Source: Ophiodon elongatus (taxonomy: Eukaryota; Chordata; Actinopteri; Perciformes; Hexagrammidae). From it: a DNA stretch of 64,000 bases. Shown here piece after piece: positions 12,865-25,540 of this stretch; within the stretch, counting starts at the first letter, position 1, and each line of letters begins with the position of its first letter. A program made the position numbers and the translations under genes. Under the pieces are notes generated by a model. The model did no database searches and had not been told where the DNA came from. It saw only the letters and a program-made list of their open reading frames with translations. The stretch covers positions 4,972,777-5,036,776 of the forward strand of contig JACSYO010002129.1 in assembly GCA_016806645.1 (NCBI GenBank), read 5' to 3'.

Positions 12865-13630
12865 CTGAGAAAAACACAGAAGAAGCATTTGGGCATTTTT
12901 TTTCTTTTTATAATGCAGGCCTGATGCAAGTAATAATTTGTATTCATTATAATAAAATTTGACTTCATAAATGAGATTCAATCACGCTGCAGAATTTCCC
13001 AGAACAGAGTTAATAAAACTATTTAATTCATTATGGTCTCCCTCTAATGGATGTTTAAGGCGTTCTGCAAAAAGTTATAGACAATAAAGTGCCACTAAAT
13101 ATCAAAAATGTAATCTATTGAAGGCATGACATGTTGAATAATTAAGCATCTATTTTTCTGAAACTACATTTTAAAATAAATCAAAATTGTACTAAAGCCA
13201 CTGCTAAATGAAAGTCCTAATGTCTAATGCTTTGTGAACTACATTATTGTGTTAAGCTCAAAGCTTGTATCAGCCATTCCCCTTTCACCTGTAGGTTGGC
13301 TTGTCCTGCAAAGGCTCCATCCTCAATATAGCTGATTTCATTCTTGGTGAGGTTGAGGTCAGTCAGGTTGGTGAAGCGATACATGGAGCTGAAGAGCACA
13401 GCTTTCAGCTTGTTCTCATTCAATCTCAAATCATGGACAGTGTTGTTGATGTGATGAGGGATAGTCTCGTACGGCGGCTGGTTCTGACTGCAGATAGCCA
13501 GCCACACATAGCCTTTGTCCCCCTCAATGAGCCAGCAGTCCCCGTTGACAATTTGGGGAATGAAGGAGAAGAATAGTAGGGTGGGGAGAATAAGAAAAAG
13601 TAGAGTGGAGGTGGTAGAAGCACCCTGCAT
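10327..13630 (-). CDS. elfn2: ELFN2, LRR/FN3 postsynaptic adhesion protein (two coding exons: 13630-13289 and 12864-10327)
   Basis: The spliced product is 959 residues. In order: signal peptide 1-30; LRRNT with C32 and C47 (DCWLIEGDKGYVWLAICSQ); LRRs to about 185; LRRCT with C197, C199, C223 and C253; FN3 about 300-388; membrane helix about 402-424 followed by RKKR; cytoplasmic tail 425-959. The tail holds family blocks KKTILEMRYG (440-449), EISTIAMEVDKVNQIINNC (574-592) and the PP1-docking KVQF (934-937), and ends DILDYWKGVSAQQKL. From recalled sequences, ELFN2 fits better than ELFN1 (DLRLNENKLKAVL, YHCSEHRHS). The family is known to bind group III metabotropic glutamate receptors across the synapse and to bind PP1. 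It is longer than mammalian ELFN2 (about 820 aa) because of Gln-, Gly- and Pro-rich insertions. The start has A at -3 and is followed at once by a signal peptide. Fish may carry two copies (elfn2a/b); I cannot tell which this is. Confidence 0.96.
10720..10791 (-). repeat. elfn2: CAG/CAA trinucleotide tract encoding polyglutamine in the ELFN2 tail
   Basis: On the plus strand this is a run of CTG with some TTG. On the gene strand it encodes four Gln, one Ile (ATA at 10777-10779) and then 19 Gln (residues 806-829). The longest pure stretch is 11 CAG codons (10720-10752). CAA interruptions sit towards the 5' end of the gene-strand tract. It lies just before the conserved LEV..YHCSEHRHS block, after a His/Gln- and Gly-rich segment. 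A second short Gln run occurs at residues 749-753. Confidence 0.95.
12865..13288 (-). other. elfn2: elfn2 intron interrupting the LRR coding region (424 bp, GT-AG, phase 0)
   Basis: On the minus strand the intron begins GTGAAAGGGG and ends with a pyrimidine-rich stretch and CAG (CTTCTTCTGTGTTTTTCTCAG region). Joining the exons gives an uninterrupted LRR (..NLQ|VLQLGYN..) matching the family. The intron is AT-rich and contains no other feature I can identify. Confidence 0.92.
13289..13630 (-). other. elfn2: elfn2 coding exon A (residues 1-114)
   Basis: This exon encodes the signal peptide, the LRRNT cap and the first leucine-rich repeats, ending at ...GQANLQ. The donor on the minus strand reads CTACAG|GTGAAAGG, so the exon ends on a whole codon (phase 0). 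Reading on past the donor gives a short intronic tail that stops, consistent with splicing. There is no other ATG on this strand between 13631 and 13788. Confidence 0.93.
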
Positions 13631-13788
13631 GATGCCGATGAAAATAAGTCAGAAAGAGGGGAAGCTATAATTATTAAGGAGAAAAACGTAGGTGCAGGCA
13701 GGAATGGAGGTTGTGTTTGCAGGAGAAAGGGAAGCAACAACGGTTGCTTGGAAGGGTTTCCAAAGAGGAGTAGGGTGTGGGTTGGGTG
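13631..13788 (-). other. elfn2: probable elfn2 5' UTR segment with candidate splice acceptor
   Basis: On the minus strand CCCCTTTTTCAG at 13800-13789 looks like a 3' splice site, which would start the exon at 13788. From there to the start codon there is no ATG, so the ATG at 13630 would be the first on the exon. A single acceptor-like match is weak evidence; transcription could begin here or further upstream instead. Confidence 0.35.
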
Positions 13789-16562
13789 CTGAAAAAGGGG
13801 TGAAGGCTTCACAATGGCAGTTACAGCTTTATGGTCATCATGGTTATTAGCAGGGGACCCATGTTATGTCATATCTTGTTGGGCTGCAATGCGGAGTGAC
13901 ACGGCTCGTCTTCATAGTCTCTTCTTTGGCATCAGCTGTGACTCACTCAAATGGATGGATCCTTGGAGTAATGGAAAATCTGTGGAGGAGAATACAAAGA
14001 AGATTTTTCTTTTGCAAAAGACAATTTCTTTCGAAATTCCTTTTTAAAATATTCGTGTTGCAGTGTTAAATCCTCCCACTGTATTATATTGCCTTCACTT
14101 TTTGCACAAATGTACTGAAGGATAAATAAAAAAAATGTAATCTTGAATCTCAATGAATGGTAAATGGTTCAGACTCCACCAAATGCCTGTGACATTTCAT
14201 TGTCTGATTTTATTCATGGAACCTGAAGGCATCCCAAAATCAATCTCAATTTTCCTCAGGGCTTGTTCAACACTTTTTCTTCAGCTGGTGTTCTTTCTCA
14301 TTATGTTAATATACTCATGCTACATTGCTCCAACAACTCCCCTTTTAGTATGCTGCATCTGAACTCAGTCATCCTCTCTTGGTCCTCTACCTAGTAAAGC
14401 TATGAGGTCATCAAGCTTTGACTGATACCTACATGCACACACCTGCCAATCTCTCCTCAGTCCTCAGGGGAGGATAACTTTTTTTTTTTAAAGCAAAAGT
14501 GCAGCATTCATCACCCAAATGCTGACAGCACATTGTTTCCACAGACATTCCTTGTTATGACACTATCCTGCCAAAACCTAAGCTCTCTATCCCATCTGCA
14601 TGTCATTTGAATAGCAGTCAAACGTTTACATAAGGAGAGGATTAGCTGCCTGTTGCATCATGACAGACATTGTCCTCTTGCCGGCTCAGTAGCTGGGGGA
14701 AACATGCTTAAAATTACACACACATTACACAAACATGCACAGTGAAATGCACACATGGCCTCAGAGAGACATACGAACTCAAACACATGCAAGTCTTAAT
14801 TTAAGAGTATTCATGTATGCTAACATATACTTAGACATACAAGCTAAAGCTATCAAGATGGATTCTGAACAGCACAATAATGGTATGCTGTTTATGACAT
14901 GATACATTTTGTCTATCTAGTAGCATTCTCTCATCTTCCGTCTTTCATCCCTCATTTCCTCTGGTTGACATTCTCTCGATTTCCATCATCATTCCATGAA
15001 AAAAAAACAAAGAAAACCTCTCTTTCTCTGAGGAATAGGCTGGATTTCTTCCTCGTGCTCCAAATTCAGACTTTCTAATTCCGACAGAGAATTGAACTCA
15101 TTCCAGTCTATTCCGGTGCACGCTCCCCCGAGGGGCCAGCAGAGAATCAGGTCCATCCTCTTTTTTAATCTTCTTATTACTACAGACAATTGTAATACTT
15201 AAATGGCACACTATTGTGAAGAACAATATAAGTGTAGCCCTTAACCCTTAGCTGTCCCGTCATTAGGCAGAAACAGAGCAAGGGAGATAAAACACATTTG
15301 TTTGTCAATGAGAACAGATGAATATAAAGAAAAAAGATTGGACAAGTAAAGAAAAAGGGCAAATGCACCTACAAATCACTATGGATCCATTAAGATTCAA
15401 TCACTCAGGCCACCCTCAGCTGTGTTTAGTGATCTATTTGATTTGAACACAAATGTGTCCTCCACTGTGCTAAAAGGACCATGTCGTCAGCATTGTGGTA
15501 TAAGCCATCGCACAACAAGCATCCCAATCATGGTTGATAATTCTTGGCTATACAATTGGGCAAATTTCAAATAGTTGTTCTCTTTTTAGCTGTTAGGGGC
15601 AGTTGTGAACACAGCATTAGCCTAAACATCATAAATCACAAAAACAAAATGTGCTAGTTCAGTTGGGACACGTTTGGAAAACTTTACCCCGACATGGGCA
15701 CATACTATCTGCACACGTTATAGATTCTACTATTCGTGTTCTAGTCTCTGTACAGCCCTAGACACATGCATGTATTGGGACACTCCCTTGCAATTGATAG
15801 CTCTGGCTCTGTTGTGAGAGGCTTATCCCCTCGACATGAGACGTGATCTCATTTGGTGCTCCACATAGGGAAACCCAGAGGGTTCACATGAGGGAGGCAG
15901 GAAGCATGGCAGGTCTGTATGTGTGCTCGTTTGGGGATATGATTATATAATTAGGAATATGGGACATGCAGAACACCTGTCTCAAAGGGAAAGAGCATGA
16001 CTCATAACCATTTGTAACTGTGAAAATGTAGGACAGATCAAACTTTTCCTTCACGGCTGCAGATTGCTGCTGCGCGTTGTAAGATTTGTTTACATTCAAA
16101 TTGGCAGATATATTTGTCTTTAATGTGTCCATGGAAGTTCAGAATTACATTATTATTTTTTTGTAATGTAAAACATTTTTATCTGCATTTTTGACATGAT
16201 GATAAGCTCTTTTATTCACATTACACAACCTCTTTTCATGGCAGTTATTTTTTTAAAGACTGACATCTAATATGAGTGGGTCACAGCAGCAGAAGTAACA
16301 GGTGAACAGGTGGCACAAGGGTAGCTGCAGGTGTCTGACTGTCCTACTTAAATACATCTGATAAAACAAATCCTCCTTTCATCACAAGCCTCATCTTGTT
16401 ATTGCATTTCTGCCATAAAAGAGGATAGAACTGGAGTTACTAATAAGTGATACAAGTTGATTAAATATTGAACATCATTTATTGGCACACTGTAACCACT
16501 GACTGTAAAAAAGCACACTTGATTTTGAAGGACAATATTTTCCATCCCATAATGCGTAAATC
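13789..16562. other. non-coding stretch upstream of the elfn2 coding exons
   Basis: AT-rich DNA with only short, non-family-like frames. It may hold elfn2 5' UTR, promoter or intron sequence. I see no CpG island and no convincing TATA-driven promoter. Confidence 0.5.
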
Positions 16563-17748
<1,186 letters not shown>

Positions 17749-17749
17749 C

Positions 17750-18620
17750 AGGGCTGAGTATTGGCAAGCACCTCACGATACGATATGTATAGCAACCTGA
17801 TTGAGATATGATTCATATTGCAATATGTTGCGATACTCTATTGTTTCTTTATGAAAAAGTTAAAATAGAGCTGAAAATACAACTTGCATTGAGGTATACC
17901 ACCTGGACAGTCTAATAGTCAGTGGACAAATTGCATAAAAACTACTTCAAAAGGTATTTGTATTGCACATAGTCACTTAACAGAGAACACACTGAACTGT
18001 AATGCACTTGCCATCAAAAATGTAATGAAAAGTGCATATTGTATTCTCATTGTGTCACTGAACACTTTTTTTTACTAAAATTCACATGACACAACTTCAT
18101 TTGAAAATAAAATACATACTGTATTTTTTTCTCATTGTGACACTGACCACTATTAACTTGCATGTAGATGCCATAAACATCATATGAAATAAAGTGCATT
18201 AAGTAAAGTTGTCCGTCACTATGGCTGGGTCATTCCCATTTGTGTCCCATTCCTCCAGGTTCCGTTTCCAGAAACTCTGCGATATTACTGTCTGTAGGGC
18301 TCTCATGCTGTGGTGTCTTGATGTGGTGTGACATAATCGTAACATGTCTAACATGTCGGGGCTACTCTGTCTGCAGGGCGGAGCGATGTTTTGACCCGTT
18401 TCGTCACCTCTTCGTAAATCCTGGGCGCTACACTGCTACATCCTTCATGTGTCAGCTGGAATGAGTTCACATAGCAACGCTCAACAGTATACGTCCGTTT
18501 GCCTGTGATACGCCATCTTGTGATTTTGGTCGGATCATGTGACAGGCCGGGAGGTCACTGGCCTTAGCTTAGAAGGCAATAGGCAGCGACATCTAGCGTT
18601 ACAGAAGTGGAGGAGGAGGT
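17750..18620. mobile_element. teleost-type nonautonomous DNA element with CGATA/ATATTG-rich end
   Basis: It begins AGGGCTGAGTATTGGCAAG and continues with CACGATACGATATGTAT and ATATTGCAATATGTTGCGATA. I recognise this opening from a widespread fish repeat. A GC-richer portion follows (18200-18600), including GACATCTAGCGTTACAG. No transposase frame survives. The right-hand boundary is a guess. Confidence 0.4.
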
Positions 18621-19008
18621 TGTTTGACACACACAGGGATTCGAAGAAATTTAAAGGACGTTTTAAATCTGTTTAAAACTGGATTTTCTTTTTTTTATGT
18701 ATCGATAGTTGTCGTGGACACATCAACTACCCATCACATCACTTCACATCGACTACAAAAACAAGTGTTCCAGAGTAATTGTGCAGAGAGCACAAAATAT
18801 CAACTGGTGTAAAATTAAGAGAAAAATAAATCACAGAATAGTGCCTGTTAAACATGTAAACATGCTAACCTGTTTGTCTGAGGGGATATTTTTTGTCTCG
18901 TCACTATTTTACTAAATACTAATTACTAAAATGTTTCTAAATTAAGTGTTTAGCTGATGGCTTCGTGACAGAGGAACAATACAGCATGTAGCTGTCAATC
19001 AACTGTCT

Positions 19009-19010
<2 letters not shown>

Positions 19011-19041
<31 letters not shown>
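19011..19041. repeat. (AC)n microsatellite
   Basis: A pure dinucleotide array of about 15 units, just outside the left end of the inverted-end element at 19076. Confidence 0.9.
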
Positions 19042-19045
<4 letters not shown>

Positions 19046-19075
19046 AACCCCTGCTATCCATCATCTGTAACTAAC

Positions 19076-19820
19076 TAGAGCTGAGCAATATGAAGATATA
19101 TATTGTTAAACGATATAAAACACCTTTTTATCTTTTCTATATTGTTTCTATCGCAATGTTGAAAAACCAGTGGCTGAACTGCCTCCCAGCAATATATTTG
19201 ACAGTTGAACTACGCTTGTCGTTCTGATGCTGGCATGTGGAAGGTTTTGCCATAACAGAGAAGGCACAACATGTGAGTCTCAGACTTGGCTACCCGTTGT
19301 CAATGACCAACAAGACGTGGCTTTTTTCACAGATAATAATTAAATGTGTAGTGGCACATTTGGTTTTTCATAACCAATGATATAATAATCAGTGAGAATA
19401 TTAAGGCTTTACATGCAGTTGATTCAGAACAACACGTGTATAAGTTATTATGGGCCTTCTGTTCCATATTACATTTGCCGTCCCCTTTGTTTAGATAAGA
19501 TTCAGGCTAGGACTGTATTTATTGTTCTAGGCCTGTATTTATTTATTCTTTCGCATACATTTCAATCTGCTAAATTAAATGTAATGTAATATGCCTGAGA
19601 GAGACACTGATACACTGAGAAAGTAGTACTTTTCATTTTAAAGTATTTAATTCACACAGGAGTATAACAAATAGGCTTTACCATGTTGTTATTTATTATA
19701 GACTATTTATTTATTGAATTACCAGAAAACTTGCTAAACTGTATCGTGATACATCATTATCGAGATATAAACTGACATATTTTTTGTGATATAAGATCTT
19801 AGCCATATAACCCAACCATA
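19076..19820. mobile_element. candidate nonautonomous DNA transposon with imperfect terminal inverted ends
   Basis: The left end reads TAGAGCTGAGCAATAT; the right end, read on the other strand, is TATGGTTGGGTTATAT (10 of 16 positions agree). Both are followed by ATCG/GATATA-rich sequence (AACGATATAAAAC on the left, ATCGTGATACATCATTATCG on the right). The TAGGGCTGGGCAATAT-like ends are common in hAT-type fish elements (recalled). No clear 8-bp target duplication is visible and there is no coding capacity. Confidence 0.45.
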
Positions 19821-19828
19821 ACTACAAC

Positions 19829-22659
19829 ATCATCAAGAAGCTCAGCTACTTTGCTCTTTTTCCTTTTATTCCCTTTTCAGCCCTTCTTGCACATATTTAT
19901 AGTTTAATGTAAGCTATAAATAGGTGGTAGTACACAAACAGAAACACATGAAAAGACAAAGACACACAAGCATACCCACCCACAGTGGATGTTTTCTTGA
20001 ACCTGGCTAGGAGGGGAACAAAGGGATTTGGATTAACCCCTAAACTAGGGGACTAACAAGTTGTTTGTCACAAAGCAGACAAGAATCTCCAAAAAAGTCC
20101 TTGTTCTGTCTGCACCTGCTTTTTGCTCTTTATCTTCCTTCTCCCAGGTTTCTACTGATCTCTCTACTCTACCACTCCCTCTATCTCTTCTTGTCTCTCA
20201 ACTCCTCCCATCCCTCCACAAGCCCTGATATTTGTTCCGGTCTCTTAATTTCCTCCAGTTTTCTCTTTTTCATCTCTCCCCATATCGCTCTCTCCCCATC
20301 AGTCTGCCCTGTTGTTATGCTTTCTCCAAGCCCAGGCCAGTTCCCTGGAGGACAGTCAGTGTGGTGCGGAGAAGTCGGGTCTGTGAGCAAAACACTCTTT
20401 CCTCTCCACTTCACACAGAGCTCAGAGATGAGACAAACACAACTACAGACATATGAGGCTCCTCTGAGAGCTTTACCGTGAGTATGTGTGAGGGGAACAG
20501 ATCATTCCTCAGTGGCCATAAGAGGAACCTGCTAAAAGCAGCAGTTCTACTTTGTTCAGCAACACAAAACAAAATGTTACTTGTTCACCCTTACCAGTGT
20601 TTAAAGATATGCATTTCACCAAGTGGCCTTCATGCACAACATGTACATTTTACAATGTTTGTTTATACATATAAATCCGCATAAATTAATGTTTGGACAA
20701 TCTCACCCTTTATTCCCATATCTTGAGTAGCTATTTGTTGCTCAAGTAGGATACAAAAAAATTGTAGGAAGATATAAATAAATGAGGAAGATGAGAAAGG
20801 AAAGGCAGAAAGAGCAGAGCGAGGGAGAAGCGAGAGAGGGCAGTGGCAGAGACAGCTGGAGACAGAACCGATGAGACGTTGCATTTGATCTTTGATTCCT
20901 CCAAAATCTTATTTTTCACAGCCGCAAAGAACAGAGACAAAGTCACAGACGCTGAAACACAAACCACCTTTGATGCATTATATTATTATGAGGATGATCC
21001 AGGATGCAAAAAGCCCAGCTTTGGAGAGTGAGGTAGCAGAACAAGCACACAAAGAGAAGAGGCAGAAAAGAATGAAAGGGATAGTGGAGGAAAGAGTGTT
21101 CTACCTCTCTGAGGTTTGATCTATAATTCATACTTCATCGTCATGTACGCCTTGAGAGTCTTTTCAGCTTTCCTCTTTCTTTCTTTTTTGAAGCCTGTCT
21201 CACTTTTTCTCTGTCCTTCCTGACCTTCTCTGTGTGTTTGTGTCTATATCTGTTTGCAGATGTTTGACTTTGAGACCACTGTCATCTCTGGCTGCTCATG
21301 CACAACATCATATCCATTTCCTGGATGTCTCACAGGAAGAGGAACAGAAGCAATGGAGCATAACAGGAAAAGGCCCAAAAGGTTTGGGACTAAATCGAGC
21401 GAAGCACCTAAGCCCCCCCTACTGACCACAATTTCACCACTACTACCATAGTTTTTTTCCTGCCCCAAATGACCAAGCTCAAGGCCAGGGAACGTGGATG
21501 CATGGTGAAGCTTGGACATGTGAGATGATGAGGTGGTTGAAGAGTTTCTAGAGAACCAGGGTGGACACCACCCAGAGCTGGGGTCAAAGCCAGAGAGGGT
21601 TGGGGGTTGAAACTCGAGAGCGACTATGGCAACCATGCGGAAAGATTGGTTTTGCCAGTTTTGGGTAATAGCAGTGGAGAGAAGCAGGACATGTGGCTTG
21701 GATCCAGGCAACACAGGCGACGGGGGAAAACAGAAAATTGGATGATGTGAACTACAAAGGGTAGTGGGGCTAACTCAGTGATTGAGGTCAGTGAAATGTC
21801 AGATTGCAGCCTGGGCAATAATTCCAATGAGGTCATAATGGAATCACCGTCCAGTGGTAGAAAATGATAAAAAAAATTCTACCAAACAAACATGAACATT
21901 TACATGCATCAGCAGGTGTGGGTTTGGTGAAGAAAGGCATTTCAAAAGCTTTCTTGCTGGCTCTCAAAAACAGCAGAGGTTTTAGGATTTAAACTTTCAA
22001 GATTCAAATCAACAGGCTAAAATCCAAAAAAGTGTATAAATAATCTGCAATAACCAGGGTCAAGGCAGATTAACCTCAATTTGGTCAACAATAGAAAACA
22101 ACTGTCCAACTAGCTGTTACTTCTCTCAGTGAGACTGAAATACATATGGAAAATCAAAGAAAGTCTATCTGGTAAGAAGGAAATCAACCATTTTGTACCA
22201 TATAGCTCAATGTGGTTTCAGTGAAACGATACCTTTACAGATGATCGACAAACAGCCATTAAGGTAAAATGAAGGGATTTTGATTTCATGACCCATTTAT
22301 ATCAGTTGTCTCAATATGGCCACAGGGAAGAAGACTGGATCAACAAATCAAACAACAGCTAACTGGGAAAGATGGTGCGGTTTAAATTATAGCACAATAC
22401 CTGGTAGCAGCTAATGCAAATTAATGGATGAAGTAAAGCCCCAATCAGACAGGATTTGTTTCTCCAGGGGAGGTCGGGCGACTTCAATATTGCATGTGCT
22501 GATCAGTAATCCCATAAGGATTCCATAGAAGTGCATATTTTTGCTCCCTATTGTCACAGTTCAGTTTCCATACTCCCCTGTCACTCTGCATCACACTCAC
22601 CTCTCAGCCACTCCCACCTCACCAGCCCGTCACAGCTCTGCCCCTTCTCTCCTGCCACT
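19829..22659. other. non-coding, strand-skewed but without a recognised gene
   Basis: 20065-20300 is pyrimidine-rich and 20750-20860 is purine-rich on the plus strand. These skews generate several 60-160 residue open frames, none of which resembles a known protein. No repeat family was recognised. Confidence 0.45.
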
Positions 22660-22664
22660 CTAGG

Positions 22665-22860
22665 GCCCAATCCCAATCTCCACCCTTACAGACTCACGGA
22701 CTTTGAGGTGCGCTCCCGCTAATCGTTAAGTGTTTGAGGTTCTCTGGCAGATATTTTTAGCCCTTTATGAACCATTTCCGTAAGTCAGCATTAGATGCAG
22801 ACTTTGCTCAAGAGAATTACCCACAATTCATAGCAATGTGACGTTAAACACGCAGTTATC
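22665..22860. mobile_element. possible dispersed-repeat fragment
   Basis: The stretch starts AGGGCCCAATCCCAATCTCC and contains GGACTTTGAGGTGCGCTCCC. The 'GGGCC.AATCCCAAT' opening is shared by a fish repeat I recall. Support is weak and the ends are unclear. Confidence 0.25.
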
Positions 22861-22967
22861 GGTGGTATCATGGAGACGTAAAAAAAAGGTCAACAAAGAG
22901 GAGAGCACGTGGGTGTTCAGCCTGGCAAATAACATTAAGGATTAAAGATGGAACATAAAAACACATG

Positions 22968-22969
<2 letters not shown>

Positions 22970-23048
<79 letters not shown>
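22970..23048. repeat. (TA)n microsatellite
   Basis: About 79 bp of pure TA, an intrastrand-pairing (cruciform-prone) array. Confidence 0.95.
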
Positions 23049-23054
<6 letters not shown>

Positions 23055-23229
23055 GATATTTACACAGATTTATTCATCAAACATTTTGTTTTCTTATTGA
23101 AGCGGTTTTGAACAAAACGAGTAAATAGATTATTTGAAATGATGACGTCTCATCTTGTGCGTAAATAACCTGGAAGACGTTCAAATCAGAGAGTAAAAAG
23201 TATAAAATAAACCCACAATTGACCTCATC

Positions 23230-23640
23230 AGCTCAATCACTCTCACCTTTCCACTCTGCTGCACTTACTCCCTTTAGTATTTAAACCCCAGTCTCACACA
23301 CACTCACTGCCAGATCTTTTTCGGCATTATGCCAGACTTTCCCGCGTTTACCCTCCGACTATTTTCCCGTTGCCGACCCTGCCTGTTTGGACCTCTCCGC
23401 CTTGCCTCTGCCCCGGTAAACCGTCATAGCCTTCTGTCTCCGACCAAGAGAATAGCCTCTGCTTCCTCTGGTTTCTGTCTGCCTTCTCTCCTGACGGCTT
23501 GGCATTCCACCGAGTGGATTTCTCCACGTGAGCTGATCCGAGACTGTTTGCCTGTTGTGTGTTCTGCCTGGAATAAAGCTTCCTTCAACTATTCCGTGTG
23601 TCTGCCGTACTGCTTCTGGGTCCTTACCACACCTGTTACA
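23230..23640 (+). mobile_element. LTR-like block (probable truncated retrotransposon LTR)
   Basis: In plus orientation it has a TATA-like box (AGTATTTAAACCCC, near 23276), a GC-richer leader, a poly(A) signal GGAATAAAGC about 295 bp later, then a short tail ending ACACCTGTTACA at 23640. This order (promoter, AATAAA, short U5, CA end) is that of an LTR, and the wording resembles fish Ty3/Gypsy LTRs (recalled). I could not define the 5' TG end or a target duplication, and no internal genes are present. Confidence 0.5.
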
Positions 23641-24988
23641 CCTATACCACCATAATAATTAAAGTCCAAAATACCATTAGTGTTATTTCAGTTTGTTGAG
23701 GGATGAAAAGCCCCTTGGTGATAAGAGTAATGTATTTTTTGAAATTCTTGCCTATCACAAACCACCCTGGTTATTCTGACAATGACTGATATGCCATCCT
23801 GAATGAGTTACATTAATAAGGTGCCTGGCAAATACTCTATTAGCTAACCGGTTGGTTTTATTCAAGTTTTATTTTTCACAATCACAGTTGAGCAAGTAAA
23901 TTTACCAATTTATGATTGTTTAGGACGAGACATATTGCAATTATGGTTTTTGTTTGCACAGGAAAAGAGAATGCTCATATAATTTTCTTTGTAAAATCCC
24001 TACATTGAGGGACATTTCATTTTGATTAAAATAAAATGTATAGAAAGACTAAAGGACATACCATAGCTCTGGTTTCTACATCTATTATTTCTCACCTCCG
24101 TGTTGTATGTAAAGTAATATGGTGCCTTGGCTTTTCCTCACAGTATTAGTATTAGTATTAGTAGTAGTTTTTTTATTTGCAGAAACTTAATAGATTCATG
24201 TTTCTAACATGAACTCTGACAAACACACTCAAAATATATTACAACAATACTACTCTTCCTCCACAAACACACATGCATATATTATGGGGGCAGCTGTGGG
24301 TTTAACATTTACTGCTTCTCACATACAAAACCAAAAGTTAAGCCGCACTCTCGATCAAAGCACAATGCATTAGCAACTATCAGTGCATCAGTTATCCTTC
24401 AACCTACCCCTCTTGCACCGGTGCTGTCATAGCAACAATGTACGTATCAATGCTGGAGGAACGGAGGCACAATCACTTCTCGATCACAGAGGAGCATGGG
24501 AACCAAGATGCATAAAACATGGAAGAGGGAGAGGGGGAGAAATAAGATATAGGGGCCAGATAGAGATATTAGTAGATTTCAAGTTTGAAATATAATGATA
24601 AAAAGAATGAGAATGGTGTGGAGGGCAAAAGCACCACAGGAGAGACGGATATGTGGAAAGAGTAAATGGGGAATGGATAATAAACTTGGGGGACATGGGG
24701 TGTCAAGAGGAAGGATGAAGAATGACAGTGCTAGCAATGATGCATCAGCAGTAACCTGCATGCAGCGAACTGCTGTGCTCACAAAATATCAGCTTCACAA
24801 TCATATTCATATCTCTTTCTGTGGTGATTCTCACAACCCAGAGATGGAGGCAGTAATCATTTGACACACACTCCTCCATGACAGACTTGATATGAGTAGA
24901 GTGGTGCCGCACTGCCACTGAGATGTGTGAATGCACTGCCAGGCATAATGTGTTCAATACCTTTTGATATTAGATGCTGATTAATTTT
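23641..24988. other. non-coding, no recognised feature
   Basis: AT-rich DNA with scattered short frames only. Nothing supportable was found. Confidence 0.5.
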
Positions 24989-25118
24989 GCCTTCCCCGTG
25001 ATGAACTGGCACCCTGTCCAGGGTTTACCCCGCCTCTCTTCCAAAGTGTGCTGGGATCGAATACTGTACCTCATAACCCACAACAGGATCACTGGTTTAG
25101 AAAATGAATGGATGGATC
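24989..25118 (+). mobile_element. L2-type LINE 3' tail (or derived SINE tail)
   Basis: The sequence GATGAACTGGCACCCTGTCC, then AGGGTTTACCCCGCCTCT, GCTGGGATCGAATA and a final AATGAATGGATGGATCG follow the familiar order of the fish L2/Maui-like 3' end with its GGAT-rich terminus. Only the last ~130 bp is present, as expected for 5' truncation during retrotransposition. Confidence 0.65.
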
Positions 25119-25313
25119 GTGATCAGTTTTGCATCCACAAATCAAAGAAGGGCTGGTATTAGGTTTTAGTAATCACAGAAATTATTCTTAATCTAGATTT
25201 TGTGACTGACACATGGCTGAAATGATATGGCATGTTGGGGTGAACATGAAAAGGTTATTTCTGGATATAACAGCCCATCAGGATGCACTGTCTGCGTGCA
25301 TTTCCATGAAGGC

Positions 25314-25353
25314 GGACCCACAAACCCACTTGGGACCCACAAACCCACTTGGG
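25314..25353. repeat. two-copy 19-bp tandem duplication
   Basis: GACCCACAAACCCACTTGG occurs twice in a row with no spacing. Confidence 0.85.
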
Positions 25354-25480
25354 AGAGCGATGTGCAGTGCTGACTATTAATGTGCGAATCATAAATATTC
25401 TAGATGCCTAATCGCATCTCGCAACGTTGAGGAATTCTGTCGGCAAGCCTGAAGGTAAACCGCCATGCTAAAAGAAATTC

Positions 25481-25489
25481 AGAGAGAGA

Positions 25490-25539
<50 letters not shown>

Positions 25540-25540
25540 A
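25481..25540. repeat. (AG)n microsatellite
   Basis: About 60 bp of AG with two GGG interruptions; a pure purine strand. Confidence 0.92.

Noticed and set aside
12865..12981. 39-codon N-terminal extension of the long elfn2 frame
   Set aside because: It lies past a strong splice acceptor, is Lys/Tyr/Asn-rich, has no family similarity, and is not needed once exon A is joined.
21244..21714. 156-codon minus frame
   Set aside because: No domain recognised; it lies in unique-looking DNA without splice context.
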